Below, in pieces: positions 52,601 to 57,064 of a stretch of 60,000 nt of DNA; the first letter of the stretch is position 1; each line of letters opens with the position of its first letter. A model generated the notes under the pieces. It was not told where the DNA came from. It did not search any database and saw only the letters and a list, made by a program, of their open reading frames with translations. Source of the stretch: Apostichopus japonicus. Its lineage: Eukaryota > Echinodermata > Holothuroidea > Aspidochirotida > Stichopodidae. Location of the stretch: NCBI RefSeq assembly GCF_037975245.1, contig NC_092575.1, positions 203,001 to 263,000 of the forward strand, given 5' to 3'. The position numbers and the translations under genes are program-made.

Positions 52601-53844
52601 GCATATATCACACATTTACCATAGCATATCTTACCTTACAAGCATACCATGTAGTATGCCATGGCTTAGCAAACCACACCTTAAAGCATAACACACCTTA
52701 GCAGTGTTCAACCTTAGCAAACCACACCTTAGCAGTGTTCAAACTTTTCCTGCATACTTTACAGGACTGCTGTAAGATATTTAAAAGAAAGGCAATTGGT
52801 AATTTGTTGAGAATCTGTTCAAAGCTGTTTTTTTTAAGACAGTATCTGGAACCTAAATAATGCTATTATATACTGTCCAAAACACATTCCACATTTAATT
52901 TTAATACTATACATGATTAGTATTAATGACTTCATTCTACTTCCAAAAATGTCATCAAGACAGCTTTTGTTTTCAACAATATGTTCTAAATATGTTCAAT
53001 AATATGTTCTAATTAAGCAATCTGTGTTTCTTCAGTATTGGAAGCAAAACTTGACAAGCTACTAAGTTGCATTGATGGGGTTTTGGTGTAGCATTGCAAA
53101 CAAAAGATCACAGTTGACTGGACATAAAACAATAAATATATAGACTTGTTATTACAATCCCAAATAGCTTTGTATAGGTTCACAATATACAAGGTCATTA
53201 ACTCTAATTTTAGATGAAGGTTATGTACAACAGATGAGTCAGCCTTTCCATTGTTTACTATTAGCTAGTAAATTGGAAAGTTAGGTTACACTGTGCTGAG
53301 TTAATGTCCAACCAGCACAGACCAAAACTAATTCAACTAATTTGCTATCACCCAGAGTTAGAAGGCATTTGAATAATTATATTACACAGCATTGTAGCCA
53401 TCAATGGATGTAACCACAGCACCAGGCTATTCCATTACATCAAGTCATACATCCAAACTATTAATATACGGTACTTTTCAATGGTTTATAGGACTTCCTA
53501 TGAAGGAGGAACTGGTTAGGATATGGTTTAGACATCATATCCTATTAAAATCAAGTTAAAGGCATGCATGTTCAAATGTCTCCGTAGTGCTAGTTGTATA
53601 TATACCAGCTCAAGCATTCATTATATACTGCGAACCTGATAGACGGATACATTATTGAAAAACATATAAACAAGATGGAGTAATTTCACAGACTGTAAAT
53701 AATTACTTTGACAAGTTCTTCTAGACCAGCTATAAATTTCTTCTCTCCTTCCAGGATTGTGCTTAGTATTGCTCTTCTGATATTTAGCCTCTCAACGTCT
53801 GGACTGGTTAGTCTCCTTTGTAGAGAGGAAGATGATGAGGGCTC
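1549..53844 (-). CDS. bcr: BCR/ABR-family RhoGEF-RhoGAP, partial gene, 17 exons
   Basis: The product is a multidomain Rho-family GTPase regulator: DH-PH exchanges GDP on Rho/Rac/Cdc42, C2 is lipid- or membrane-binding, and RhoGAP stimulates GTP hydrolysis. The order DH-PH-C2-RhoGAP in one protein is specific to BCR and ABR. I joined 17 exons (53707-53844, 45262-45447, 44592-44736, 30693-30745, 20989-21117, 18238-18353, 17800-17891, 17133-17233, 15519-15578, 10456-10518, 9416-9553, 7062-7101, 5746-5843, 4743-4844, 3221-3274, 2727-2898, 1549-1626). All introns are GT-AG and every phase matches, giving 588 codons plus one base. Rough positions: DH 15-217, PH 218-385, C2 408-517, RhoGAP from 530 with arginine finger R571. 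The linker between PH and C2 is much shorter than in vertebrate BCR. The N-terminal exons and most of RhoGAP are outside the window. As an invertebrate family member it is probably co-orthologous to both vertebrate BCR and ABR, which I infer rather than see. Confidence 0.96.
1731..2630. repeat. 50-bp minisatellite, about 18 units
   Basis: An almost perfect 50-bp period (tcaagaataccttgtcttgg, then ttatgttagtgtttcaatag, then tatatgacaa). Variation is concentrated at one dinucleotide (ggtt, gatg or gaag after cttgtctt). It lies inside the intron between the two RhoGAP exons. Confidence 0.95.
2727..2898 (-). CDS. bcr: bcr exon p: end of C2, start of RhoGAP
   Basis: 57 codons plus 1 nt (phase 0/1). 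It runs from ITVTLKISF (last C2 strand) through SRKKVGVFGVRIGALTKRE to ATEVEKR. It matches BCR 'VKLSVKF', 'SRKQTGVFGVKIAVVTKRE' and 'CVEEIERRG'. The acceptor is TTCTACAG and the donor GTAAAT. Confidence 0.97.
3221..3274 (-). CDS. bcr: bcr exon o: C2 domain, late strand
   Basis: 18 codons, LKREQLKNRQEIEVKMDK, phase 0/0. It fills exactly the gap between KGQTL and ITVTLKISF and aligns with BCR 'QALQDRDWQRTVIAMNG'. The acceptor is CATCCACAG and the donor GTAAGT. The 81-bp minisatellite upstream stays open in the same frame up to this exon. Confidence 0.85.
3293..4268. repeat. 81-bp minisatellite, about 12 units, open on minus strand
   Basis: The unit is 81 bp, a multiple of three, so the minus strand reads a 27-residue repeat containing MKCFPISSLRCLLHYLPSA. 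Each unit also carries a donor-like CTACG/GTACGT. The array lies in the intron between C2 exons n and o and reaches to within about 20 bp of the acceptor of exon o. No homologous exon was recognised. Confidence 0.93.
4743..4844 (-). CDS. bcr: bcr exon n: C2 domain
   Basis: 34 codons, phase 0/0. It starts DFDLEVDGAKTLRVICYD and ends KGQTL, as in BCR '[20 protein letters not shown]...GKGQVQL'. The acceptor is TTTTTTTCCAG and the donor GTGAGT. The loop after CYD is several residues shorter than in vertebrates. Confidence 0.97.
4862..5240. repeat. Degenerate short repeats (tatcatagcaaacct-like)
   Basis: Variants of tatcatagcaaa.ct recur at irregular spacing through about 380 bp of intron. It looks like an old decayed minisatellite. 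Confidence 0.6.
5746..5843 (-). CDS. bcr: bcr exon m: C2 domain
   Basis: 2 nt plus 32 codons (phase 1/0). It starts LYCCIEVDAYGIFF and ends TMTPVWNE. It matches BCR 'LYCTLEVDSFGYF...PNWNE', the core C2 signature. The acceptor is CTTTCAG and the donor GTATTG. Confidence 0.97.
5848..7061. other. Intron, no recognised feature
   Basis: AT-rich intron between C2 exons l and m. Open frames on the plus strand around 6611-6946 have no recognisable protein features, and a short (atc)n run lies near 6890-6908. Confidence 0.6.
7062..7101 (-). CDS. bcr: bcr exon l: first beta strand of C2
   Basis: 40 nt, phase 0/1, encoding GRQASVRSIVVSQ. It lines up with BCR 'GLYGFLNVIVHSA', with G, I, V and S at equivalent positions, and its phases fit both neighbours exactly. 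The acceptor is TTTTCTTGAAG and the donor GTAATA. Confidence is lower because the exon is short and similarity is modest. Confidence 0.8.
7260..7408. repeat. 48-bp repeat, 3 copies
   Basis: Three near-identical tandem copies of a unit containing cttccttgtaacatacaaca and attatcctagttgggtg. Confidence 0.85.
8885..9490. repeat. bcr: 102-bp array of a bcr exon end plus splice donor, 6 donors
   Basis: On the minus strand the unit is about 77 nt of exon k's 3' end (from GCAAAGAGGGAA to AAATTTAAGCAG), then GTAAGT and about 25 nt of intron. Five extra copies follow the genuine exon on the transcript, with donors near 8908, 9002, 9104, 9206 and 9308; the genuine one is at 9410-9415. In the copies an AAGTAA to ATGTTA change usually puts a stop in the exon frame. 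The 215-residue plus-strand open frame is a by-product of the 102-bp period. Confidence 0.95.
9416..9553 (-). CDS. bcr: bcr exon k: PH C-terminal helix and linker
   Basis: 46 codons, phase 0/0. It starts TYMLLMPSDYEKSDWREAIL, the C-terminal PH helix with its invariant Trp, as in BCR 'SYTFLISSDYERAEWRENI'. It ends HINKLLSKFKQ. The acceptor is TTCACCCAG and the donor GTAAGT. The last 77 nt plus donor and 25 nt of intron form the unit of the adjacent 102-bp tandem array. Confidence 0.96.
10456..10518 (-). CDS. bcr: bcr exon j: PH domain strand
   Basis: 21 codons, EAQLTVLSPSLPLHLYHHNG then K, phase 0/0. It matches BCR 'ESLLLLMSPSMAFRVHSRNGK'. The acceptor is CTTCCAG and the donor GTGAGT. Confidence 0.95.
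12370..13009. mobile_element. 640-bp nested element, terminal CAAGGGC.GCGGAA
   Basis: Left end caagggcagcggaa and right end ttccgccgcccttg are inverted, each followed inward by a G/C run (gggggggggg and cccccccccc). It is nested in the foldback element. No clear target duplication was seen. Confidence 0.5.
12485..12620. repeat. Interspersed repeat, copy 1
   Basis: Shares aaattttcttgtacgct, cgcgccaac and gatggtggcgctc in the same order with a second copy at 13385-13500. Both are in direct orientation. Confidence 0.7.
13385..13500. repeat. Interspersed repeat, copy 2
   Basis: Direct copy of the 12485-12620 segment at about 80 percent identity by eye, including aaattttcttgtacgct and gatggtggcgctccgct. 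Confidence 0.7.
15519..15578 (-). CDS. bcr: bcr exon i: rest of PH helical insert
   Basis: 20 codons, KQSRHFQREIEKKRKKVSEL, phase 0/0. It matches the basic helix 'KRANKGSKATERLKKKLSEQE' of BCR. The acceptor is TTTCTTAG and the donor GTGAGT. The terminal repeat of a 4.7-kb foldback transposon lies only about 80 bp past its donor. Confidence 0.9.
15690..16915. repeat. 64-bp minisatellite, about 19 units
   Basis: The unit contains gcaggagcaatggagacaaa and gactgcctcctcaaggctta. Short units lacking the gagacaaactgatatctccg stretch occur at both array edges (15700 and 16880). It lies in the intron between PH exons h and i. Confidence 0.95.
17133..17233 (-). CDS. bcr: bcr exon h: Lys/Glu-rich insert in PH domain
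   Basis: 2 nt plus 33 codons (phase 1/0). It contains KKVDELKRKLAELNTSLKKD, a charged helical segment. It corresponds to the 'EELDALKIKISQIKNDIQ' insert that is characteristic of the BCR/ABR PH domain. The acceptor is TTTTATAG and the donor GTAAGT. Confidence 0.93.
17800..17891 (-). CDS. bcr: bcr exon g: PH domain, middle strand
   Basis: 1 nt, 30 codons and 1 nt (phase 2/1). It contains GQFDCQWYLPLSELSL, matching the BCR QYDCKWYIPLTDLSF strand. The acceptor is CATCCACAG and the donor GTATGT. Confidence 0.96.
18238..18353 (-). CDS. bcr: bcr exon f: start of PH domain
   Basis: 38 codons plus 2 nt, phase 0/2. It contains HGYVVEWTEGQRKLRYLFLW then SDLLICA, the first PH beta strands, aligning with BCR 'FMVELVEGARKLRHVFLFTDLLLCT'. 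The acceptor is CATCCAG and the donor GTAATA. Confidence 0.96.
18480..19495. repeat. 26-bp minisatellite, about 38 units
   Basis: The unit is ctagaagcagaacacccaac then atgccc. Interspersed variants (gcgcc, gaccc, ataac) recur in blocks, and a detached fragment of the same unit lies at 20752-20790. Confidence 0.95.
19806..20048. mobile_element. Short non-autonomous DIRS-related element
   Basis: The left end (tactggtt, atttacgagtga, cgcttacctg, cacaaccttagcacc) and the right end (ggagacaggtaagcg, aagtaaat) are diverged copies of the two tips of the DIRS element at 45791-52549. Only about 240 bp separates them and no coding remains. It is a terminal-repeat-only derivative of the same family. 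Confidence 0.75.
20640..20751. mobile_element. Transposon end fragment, GAACACTA terminus
   Basis: Contains nested inverted repeats of gatattgc / gcaaatatc and cgataatgata, and ends cgattatcggctgaacacta. The end gaacacta is shared with the element ending at 43578. The 26-bp unit resumes immediately after it, so it marks an insertion boundary in that array. Confidence 0.5.
20989..21117 (-). CDS. bcr: bcr exon e: end of DH domain
   Basis: 43 codons, phase 0/0. It starts DLLQHTPESHEDHRIL, matching BCR 'DLLKHTPASHPDHPLL', then runs through the final long DH helix. The acceptor is TTGTAG and the donor GTAACG. A 30-bp minisatellite begins about 100 bp upstream of the acceptor. Confidence 0.96.
21215..21520. 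repeat. 30-bp minisatellite, about 10 units
   Basis: The unit contains cactgttacatctctcacac and tagtcgcaat. The 30-bp period keeps both strands open (VRDVTVIATS on the minus strand). It lies 100 bp upstream of the acceptor of DH exon e. Confidence 0.95.
21530..22420. other. Intron, no recognised feature
   Basis: AT-rich intron sequence without exon-like segments, arrays or element ends that I could recognise. Confidence 0.5.
22420..22720. repeat. Degenerate 50-60-bp repeat, about 6 units
   Basis: Units contain aacagaacacatacgttatg, tagccatgtgtgtttcc and attac/attatcggtta with indels. An older, diverged array. Confidence 0.85.
23100..23180. repeat. Isolated single unit of the 98-bp array
   Basis: tacaaacaatctgtcacata, ctgtatatgtcatgtgtac and aacactgggctgcatgagtc match the 25990-30175 unit but stand alone about 2.8 kb away, separated by the hAT element at 23777-25484. 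Confidence 0.85.
23777..25484. mobile_element. 1.7-kb non-autonomous hAT-type element, 8-bp TSD
   Basis: Terminal inverted repeats TAGGGTTGGGCGATAT at both ends, flanked on both sides by the perfect 8-bp duplication ATTGCAAT (23769-23776 and 25485-25492). Eight-base duplications and these termini fit the hAT superfamily. AT-rich subterminal cgataatt repeats are present. No transposase frame recognised. Confidence 0.9.
25990..30175. repeat. 98/82-bp satellite-like array with higher-order structure
   Basis: The long unit (98 bp) contains gagtcacatagaatgacaag, gtacatgtacaaacaatctg and ctatatgtcatgtgtac. A short 82-bp form lacks the ctatatgtcatgtg part. A rare deletion (acatgtacaatctg) recurs near 26787 and 27738, and the gttcatgtcacaaac variant near 26622 and 27573; both pairs are 951 bp apart, a segmental duplication inside the array. 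It is interrupted by the element at 28556-29433. Confidence 0.95.
28556..29433. mobile_element. 878-bp element with 14-bp inverted ends, no TSD
   Basis: Begins CATATCAATTCCTT and ends AAGGAATTGATATG, exact inverted repeats. The array reads gtgtacaaac before it and actgggctac after it, which join to the normal unit with no duplicated base. No coding potential recognised; GC and CpG are higher than in the array. Confidence 0.85.
30693..30745 (-). CDS. bcr: bcr exon d: DH domain, CR3 helix
   Basis: 53 nt: 2 nt completing the previous codon, then LLHSPLHRITKLTLTIN. This matches the BCR 'LLYKPVDRVTRSTLVLH' helix, the most conserved DH stretch. The acceptor is CTTGCAG and the donor GTAAGT. It is short and isolated between a 13.8-kb and a 9.6-kb intron, so ordinary ORF calling would miss it. 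Confidence 0.92.
31125..31440. repeat. Possible retroelement tail
   Basis: Starts ttcaattcagttcaacttta then tttcaatca, resembling the reversed 3' tail of an interspersed retroelement. Rest of the segment shows nothing specific. Confidence 0.3.
31690..32240. repeat. 63-bp minisatellite, about 9 units
   Basis: The unit contains gatcaaagacaggaacagta, cctaggtctgtgtaaggttg and ctaaatatacaacagcag. A variant with gatgtactc in place of gaatccc occurs twice 180 bp apart, indicating block duplication. Confidence 0.95.
32796..33050. mobile_element. 255-bp hAT MITE nested in the 5.4-kb element
   Basis: Ends caggggc and gcccctg are inverted, with an exact 8-bp duplication GGTTTCAC at 32788-32795 and 33051-33058. 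Adjacent G and C homopolymers (32821-32832, 33016-33034) can pair. Confidence 0.85.
34402..34726 (+). CDS. Exon-like ORF of unknown function inside the 5.4-kb element
   Basis: Open frame of about 108 codons bounded by a good acceptor (CTGTGCTGCAG) and a donor (CATTC/GTAAAT). It contains SRLQHFKDAVQREHPPIIVA and LTTEQLKACQHDLDNQLDAV, with ordinary amino-acid composition. No upstream ATG in frame, so it would be an internal exon. I do not recognise the family; it may be transposase-associated or captured cargo. Confidence 0.4.
35680..36010. repeat. Degenerate repeat, ~60 bp, about 5 units
   Basis: Repeated caattgaaatattttctgca, aaatgtttaattgacaactt and atctcgtcaattgg variants, inside the 5.4-kb element, followed by a C homopolymer at 36036-36051. 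Confidence 0.7.
37099..37385 (+). CDS. Possible terminal exon inside the 5.4-kb element
   Basis: Follows a pyrimidine-rich acceptor (TTTGTTTCTGAG) and reads about 95 codons to TGA, containing QYMNGSSVIDSTTYYNMWYT and LRQTYDFYKHFLHAPRAVIL. Same strand as the 34402-34726 exon-like ORF, so both may belong to one spliced gene of the element. Family not recognised. Confidence 0.4.
37860..38570. repeat. (tatagtatacag)n low-complexity tract
   Basis: Alternating tatagtatacagtatata sequence continuing the tract at 32400-32468 on the other side of the 5.4-kb element; itself interrupted by a hAT MITE. Confidence 0.9.
38106..38524. mobile_element. 419-bp hAT MITE, 8-bp TSD
   Basis: Ends caggcctcgacaa and ttgtcgaggcctg (one base variation inward), flanked by the exact 8-bp duplication GTATACAG (38098-38105 and 38525-38532). 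The interior repeats ctcgccaaaa and gtcgcca motifs. No coding. Confidence 0.93.
38970..39030. repeat. Polypurine G-rich tract
   Basis: Runs of gggga/ggga/gagggag on the plus strand with many G triplets; could form G-quadruplex or triplex DNA (inference). Confidence 0.7.
39105..39610. repeat. Two direct copies ~400 bp apart
   Basis: caattggaagactaaaccag, ggataatttact and acaaacaccaat recur at 39121-39205 and 39520-39605 with about 85-90 percent identity by eye. Confidence 0.7.
41060..41235. repeat. 52-bp repeat, about 3.5 units
   Basis: Tandem copies of ccactgtagctctccttcaa, gaagttata and aaagagcagt. Confidence 0.85.
42395..43578. mobile_element. Candidate 1.2-kb hAT-like element
   Basis: Both edges are rich in cgattat/ataatcgg motifs in opposite orientation (taccgattaccgattatt, left; gattccaatccgattatc, right), and the right end tttgaacacta matches the fragment at 20736-20751. 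The left boundary and target duplication are not resolved. Confidence 0.4.
44328..44638. repeat. bcr: 156-bp tandem duplication covering the 3' end of bcr exon c
   Basis: The copy at 44328-44483 repeats 44484-44638: 47 nt of exon (ttccagagta.gggactctcc through tctagtgtta), its splice donor (GTATGT in the genuine site, GTACGT in the copy) and about 109 nt of intron. Few differences, so it is fairly recent. Confidence 0.95.
44592..44736 (-). CDS. bcr: bcr exon c: DH domain, middle
   Basis: 48 codons plus 1 nt, phase 0/1. It starts ASQFYIHEEYASNYKRAF, matching the YR.(F/Y)V.NY segment of BCR. The acceptor is TTTCTTCAG and the donor GTATGT. The 3' 47 nt of this exon with its donor is duplicated about 156 bp downstream on the transcript (44328-44483). 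Confidence 0.95.
45080..45212. repeat. 66-bp tandem duplication
   Basis: ggacagcctaacagcaagt and aatgggtcaggtatacatta occur twice in a row in the short intron between exons b and c. Not exon-derived. Confidence 0.85.
45262..45447 (-). CDS. bcr: bcr exon b: DH domain, CR1 to CR2
   Basis: 62 codons, phase 0/0. The acceptor is CTGCAG; the donor GTACTA is weak. It contains LTREEFDTLFFRIPELCEVH, which aligns without gaps with the BCR/ABR segment containing the FF.(V/I)PEL..VH core. It joins exon a across an 8.3-kb intron holding the DIRS element. Confidence 0.96.
45480..45790. repeat. Degenerate array split by the DIRS insertion, left part
   Basis: Recurring ccttagctgcacca, catagcatat and gcaagccatag variants. 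The same motifs continue at 52555-52740 beyond the DIRS element, so the retrotransposon inserted into this array. Confidence 0.75.
45791..45957. repeat. DIRS inverted terminal repeat, low-coordinate end
   Basis: Starts attccaaaacttactggttt, then atttacgagtgacgagctta, and from cctgtctcctcacaacctta onward is almost identical, inverted, to 52412-52530. Confidence 0.92.
46410..46508. repeat. DIRS internal complementary region
   Basis: Reads ggagacaggtaagctcgtca ... agtaagttttggaat, then atttacttcgctcctcgc ... cttagcacc. The first half is the exact complement of the left tip (45791-45843), the second half the exact complement of the right tip (52520-52549), joined without a gap. Confidence 0.95.
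46592..46920 (-). pseudogene. DIRS tyrosine recombinase remnant
   Basis: In one minus frame DKRWCPVRALKWYLNRTEKL, then a frameshift, DTLSRWLVEMI, another shift, and SAGIPIQDILKVAAWKTP with TTFAACYL. These are the conserved C-terminal recombinase blocks of DIRS elements, including the region of the catalytic Tyr (YL). At least two frameshifts make it non-functional. Confidence 0.85.
47274..47870 (-). pseudogene. DIRS RT/RNase H C-terminal remnant
   Basis: FGIPQIDLLTTKGNNGLPIF (DIRS 'G.PQIDLFATR.N..LP') is followed, in a shifted frame, by SPPFGMISQILRKIRSSKGK and LILVAP ('PP..LI..VL.KI....ILVAP'). The polymerase core upstream is missing or replaced by nested insertions. Confidence 0.82.
48070..48335 (-). 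mobile_element. tRNA-derived SINE 1
   Basis: The minus strand begins with a tRNA-like head (A-box like TGGCCAAGCGGTGTAGG, B-box like GGTTTTAGTCC), then the body motif CTTGGGCAAGGCACTTTA seen in many invertebrate SINEs, and an AATATTATTATT tail at low coordinates. It is nested in the DIRS element. Confidence 0.75.
48408..48672 (-). mobile_element. tRNA-derived SINE 2
   Basis: tRNA-like head with A box TAGCTCAGTGG and B box GGTTCAAGTCA, a body with GCGGCTTTGATAAGCC and a CATACACAAATACATACATA tail. The acceptor arm does not pair, so it is not a functional tRNA gene. Confidence 0.75.
49398..49446. repeat. T-rich homopolymer tract
   Basis: Runs of T interrupted by single C, followed by three spaced copies of ag/caagtttgccaagg-like sequence to 49535. 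Confidence 0.7.
49887..50289. mobile_element. 403-bp MITE nested in the DIRS element
   Basis: Inverted ends GGCC(T/C)GGTCACACTA continuing into gatattttatcg for about 45 bp, flanked by TAAA on both sides (49883-49886 and 50290-50293). The interior repeats tatccgattt and atcggaa. Confidence 0.85.
51222..51513. repeat. 146-bp tandem duplication in the DIRS gag region
   Basis: tgctgcgacccggactgaga through ccgttaggggtactctt occurs twice in a row with one or two differences; it is followed by a (ct)n tract to 51620. On the minus strand it is Lys/Arg-rich (KGRSKAPAKKRPLEKR). Confidence 0.9.
51707..51823 (-). pseudogene. DIRS gag-like N-terminus, truncated by stop
   Basis: ATG start; 38 codons ending in TAG. 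Contains LCPKCRTYTRRDPCLVCKKF, a CX2C...CX2C knuckle as found at the start of DIRS gag-like proteins. The stop directly after AQWH truncates it. Confidence 0.65.
52412..52549. repeat. DIRS inverted terminal repeat, high-coordinate end
   Basis: Inverted copy of 45831-45957, ending gacaggtaagcgaggagcg and aagtaaat. The outermost tip differs from the other ITR, consistent with DIRS1-type split termini. Confidence 0.92.
52555..52740. repeat. Degenerate array split by the DIRS insertion, right part
   Basis: accttaacaaaccatggcat, accatagcatatcttacctt and ccttagcagtgttcaa variants continue the motif family of 45480-45790. Confidence 0.7.
52745..53700. other. Intron, no recognised feature
   Basis: AT-rich sequence up to the donor of DH exon a, without arrays, element ends or exon-like segments that I could identify. 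Confidence 0.5.
53707..53844 (-). CDS. bcr: bcr exon a: Ser-rich lead-in and start of DH domain
   Basis: 46 codons, phase 0 in and out. The acceptor is CTACAG and the donor GTAATT. It starts with a run of five serines, then PDVERLNIRRAIL..., the first DH helix; it corresponds to BCR residues just before and within conserved region 1 of the DH domain. The upstream exon is not found inside the window. Confidence 0.93.
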
Positions 53845-53849
53845 CTGTA

Positions 53850-55190
53850 GAGAAAGACAAGTTAAAAAAAACTGAAAAATGAATGAATGAATGAATAAGT
53901 CTAAAATGTATTAAAGTGTGGTCAGTTTTCTAAGCATAATAAACATTGGTCTTAAAGCAAGTACTCAATACTAATAAATAAGAGCTACATTTATTTGCAC
54001 GGTACTGTGCTGTGTTGCGAGTAAGCGACACCAGCTGCTATTCTGCAGTTAATTGTGTCCTTGATTCACTCATGATTAATCTGCATCATAAATACAACCT
54101 CTTTTGTCTTCAACATTTAGTGACAATTGTAAGTTGTCAAAGCGCATAGAACTTGTGGATTATGCGCTATATAAATAACGGCGTAATAATAATAATAATA
54201 TATTAATGGCAAATATAATGAGAATCTTTGAAATTTGCAAAGTTCTGACTTTGATTTGAAATGAAACTTGACTACTGTATGTTCAAGTTCATGTACTGCA
54301 TTACATTGTATTTGAATCTTGGTATCAAATATGTATTGAAATATTTATAGTTATATTTAACTTGAAAGTTGCTTTCAACTTGTTTACAACATTTGACGAA
54401 TCATGCAATTTAAAAGTATTCTTATCTCTAACAATTCTCACCATTCTGCATAGATTTGTGTGTTGAATCGAGAAAAATAGACACAACTGAAATCATTAAT
54501 TTCATTTCTAGTTCTTAATTGAGTAATTTTATCAGATATCTGAATGACTCATACCAACACTAACACTGAAGTCAAGTCAGTGTCCAAGGTCATATGGCCA
54601 AAGTCATGTGACCACAGTCATGTGATCAAATTCAGTGTCCCTCTCACATGTGCTGTATTATCACAGTTTGTAATATTATCACTGTAAGACAGTACAACCA
54701 TGTAGGAACATTTCACGGTGAGTAACACAGCTAAAATGATACCTGCTTGAAAGACTATCTGAGTATCAAAGTGTGTACTATAAGTTTTTTTATCCAGTCC
54801 CTGACCAATTCAATCCTCCATTCCATTTCAATTACAAATTAAACCAACCACATGCCAGGTCCACACAGATCTCTCATGGAGCAAAGGGCTGTAGGAAATA
54901 TGACACACCCTGCTCTCATAGTGAGCACAGAACCTAAAAGTTCAAAGGTTCCCTAGAAATGAGCAACCATTGACTTTTACGTACAGTATAGCTACTTATG
55001 GGCGTTCTGACTATGCAGCACAGATTCCATACTCACTATCTCCATCAAACAGAGCAGTTTAAAAATAGGTTAGGTTTGTTTACCTACCCATTGATCCCAA
55101 TACTAAAACTAGCTCAGGAAATGCAACAGGTGTGTTAGTGTTCTTGATGAACAACAGTAAGTGACATGCAAGTTACATCAACATGTATGG
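53850..55190. other. Intron upstream of DH exon a
   Basis: No further bcr exon recognised. Includes a short retroelement tail at 54135-54200 and otherwise AT-rich intron sequence. Confidence 0.5.
54135..54200 (+). repeat. LINE/SINE 3' tail ending in (taa)n
   Basis: gcgcatagaacttgtggatt, then atgcgctatataaataacg and a (taa)n run, the typical 3' tail of L2-like LINEs and the SINEs that share it. Confidence 0.6.
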
Positions 55191-55199
55191 TTGTAGTTA

Positions 55200-56515
55200 T
55201 CCTCCTCACATACATAGTACTACACTAATGTACTAATGGCTCTCATACTGTATTTATTGTGGTAACTCTAAGTGAACCATGTGCAGTTCAAGCCTCAACA
55301 TACAGTAGTACTACACTAACACGTACTAATGGCTCTCATACTGTATTTATTGTGGTAACTCTAAGTGAACCATGTGCAGTTCAAGCCTCAACATACAGTA
55401 GTACTACACTAACACGTACTAATGGCTCTCATACTGTATTTATTGTGGTAACTCTAAGTGAACCATGTGCAGTTCAAGCCTCAACATAGTACTACACTAA
55501 TGTACTAATGGCTCTCATACTGTATTTATTGTGGTAACTCTAAGTGAACCATGTGCAGTTCAAGCCTCAACATAGTACTACACTAACACGTACTAATGGC
55601 TCTCATACTGTATTTATTGTGGTAACTCTAAGTGAACCATGTGCAGTTCAAGCCTCAACATAGTACTACACTAATGTACTAATGGCTCTCATACTGTATT
55701 TATTGTGGTAACTCTAAGTGAACCATGTGCAGTTCAAGCCTCAACATAGTACTATACTAATGTACTAATGGCTCTCATACTGTATTTATTGTGGTAACTC
55801 AAAGTGAACCATGTGCAGTTCAAGCCTCAACATAGTACTACACTAATGTACTAATGGCTCTCATACTGTATTTATTGTGGTAACTCATAGTGAACCATGT
55901 GCAGTTCAAGCCTCAATATAGTACTACACTAACACGTACTAATGGCTCTCATACTGTATTTATTGTGGTAACTCTAAGTGAACCATGCGCAGTTCAAGCC
56001 TCAACATAGTACTACACTAATGTACTAATGGCTCTCATACTGTATTTATTGTGGTAACTCTAAGTGAACCATGCGCAGTTCAAGCCTCAACATAGTACTA
56101 CACTAATGTACTAATGGCTCTCATACTGTATTTATTGTGGTAACTCAAAGTGAACCATGTGCAGTTCAAGCCTCAACATAGTACTACACTAATGTACTAA
56201 TGGCTCTCATACTGTATTTATTGTGGTAACTCTAAGTGAACCATGTGCAGTTCAAGCCTCAACATAGTACTACACTAATGATGGCTCTCATACTGTATTT
56301 ATTGTGGTAACTCTAAGTGAACCATGCGCAGTTCAAGCCTCAACATAGTACTACACTAACACGTACTAATGGCTCTCATACTGTATTTATTGTGGCAACT
56401 CTAAGTGAACCATGTGCAGTTCAAGCCTCAACATAGTACTACACTAATGTACTAATGGCTCTCATACTGTATTTATTGTGGTAACTCTAAGTGAACCATG
56501 TGCAGTTCAAGTATC
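55200..56515. repeat. 86/93-bp minisatellite, about 15 units
   Basis: The unit contains ctaagtgaaccatgtgcagt, tcaagcctcaacatagtact and ggctctcatactgtatttat. Length variants come from acatacagtagta versus acatagta and from taacacgtac versus taatgtac. Confidence 0.95.
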
Positions 56516-57064
56516 TCAGATGGGCTAACACCATCAATAGAGCCAGACCAAAAGTGAACAACAAGATGCAACTGTTTGTGCCTAAATTCATCCAATATCA
56601 ATTTATGTCATAATGAATATTTGTTTATACATAGAACGATTGTTACAAAAATAAGACTGATGTTCATGCAATAATAATTAAGATATGTAATTCCATTTGA
56701 TTGGCATTTGAATGGTTGTGACATGTACAACTATGTTTGAGTTTCAATGCCATTCCATCCTCCATACATGTTGAGGTGTTCTACAGCTTACATAGTGATT
56801 TCTAGAGTCAGTCAGGTTAAGACTTACTAGATTGCTTTAAAGATGGACTCACATGACCTGAAGAGAAGCTATAATTTATCTGAACTCACTTAAATTACTG
56901 TTTATCTGTCTATCTGTTTATATTGCTAACATTGCATACACTTTCCAAAGGTTCATTGTGACATCTCCTTTCAATCCAAATACTTCACAAACTTCCAGTA
57001 CTGGTGCTCCAACTACACCAAACTTTTGTGATTAAATTGCTCTGTGGGTGGCTGTTAATGGATC

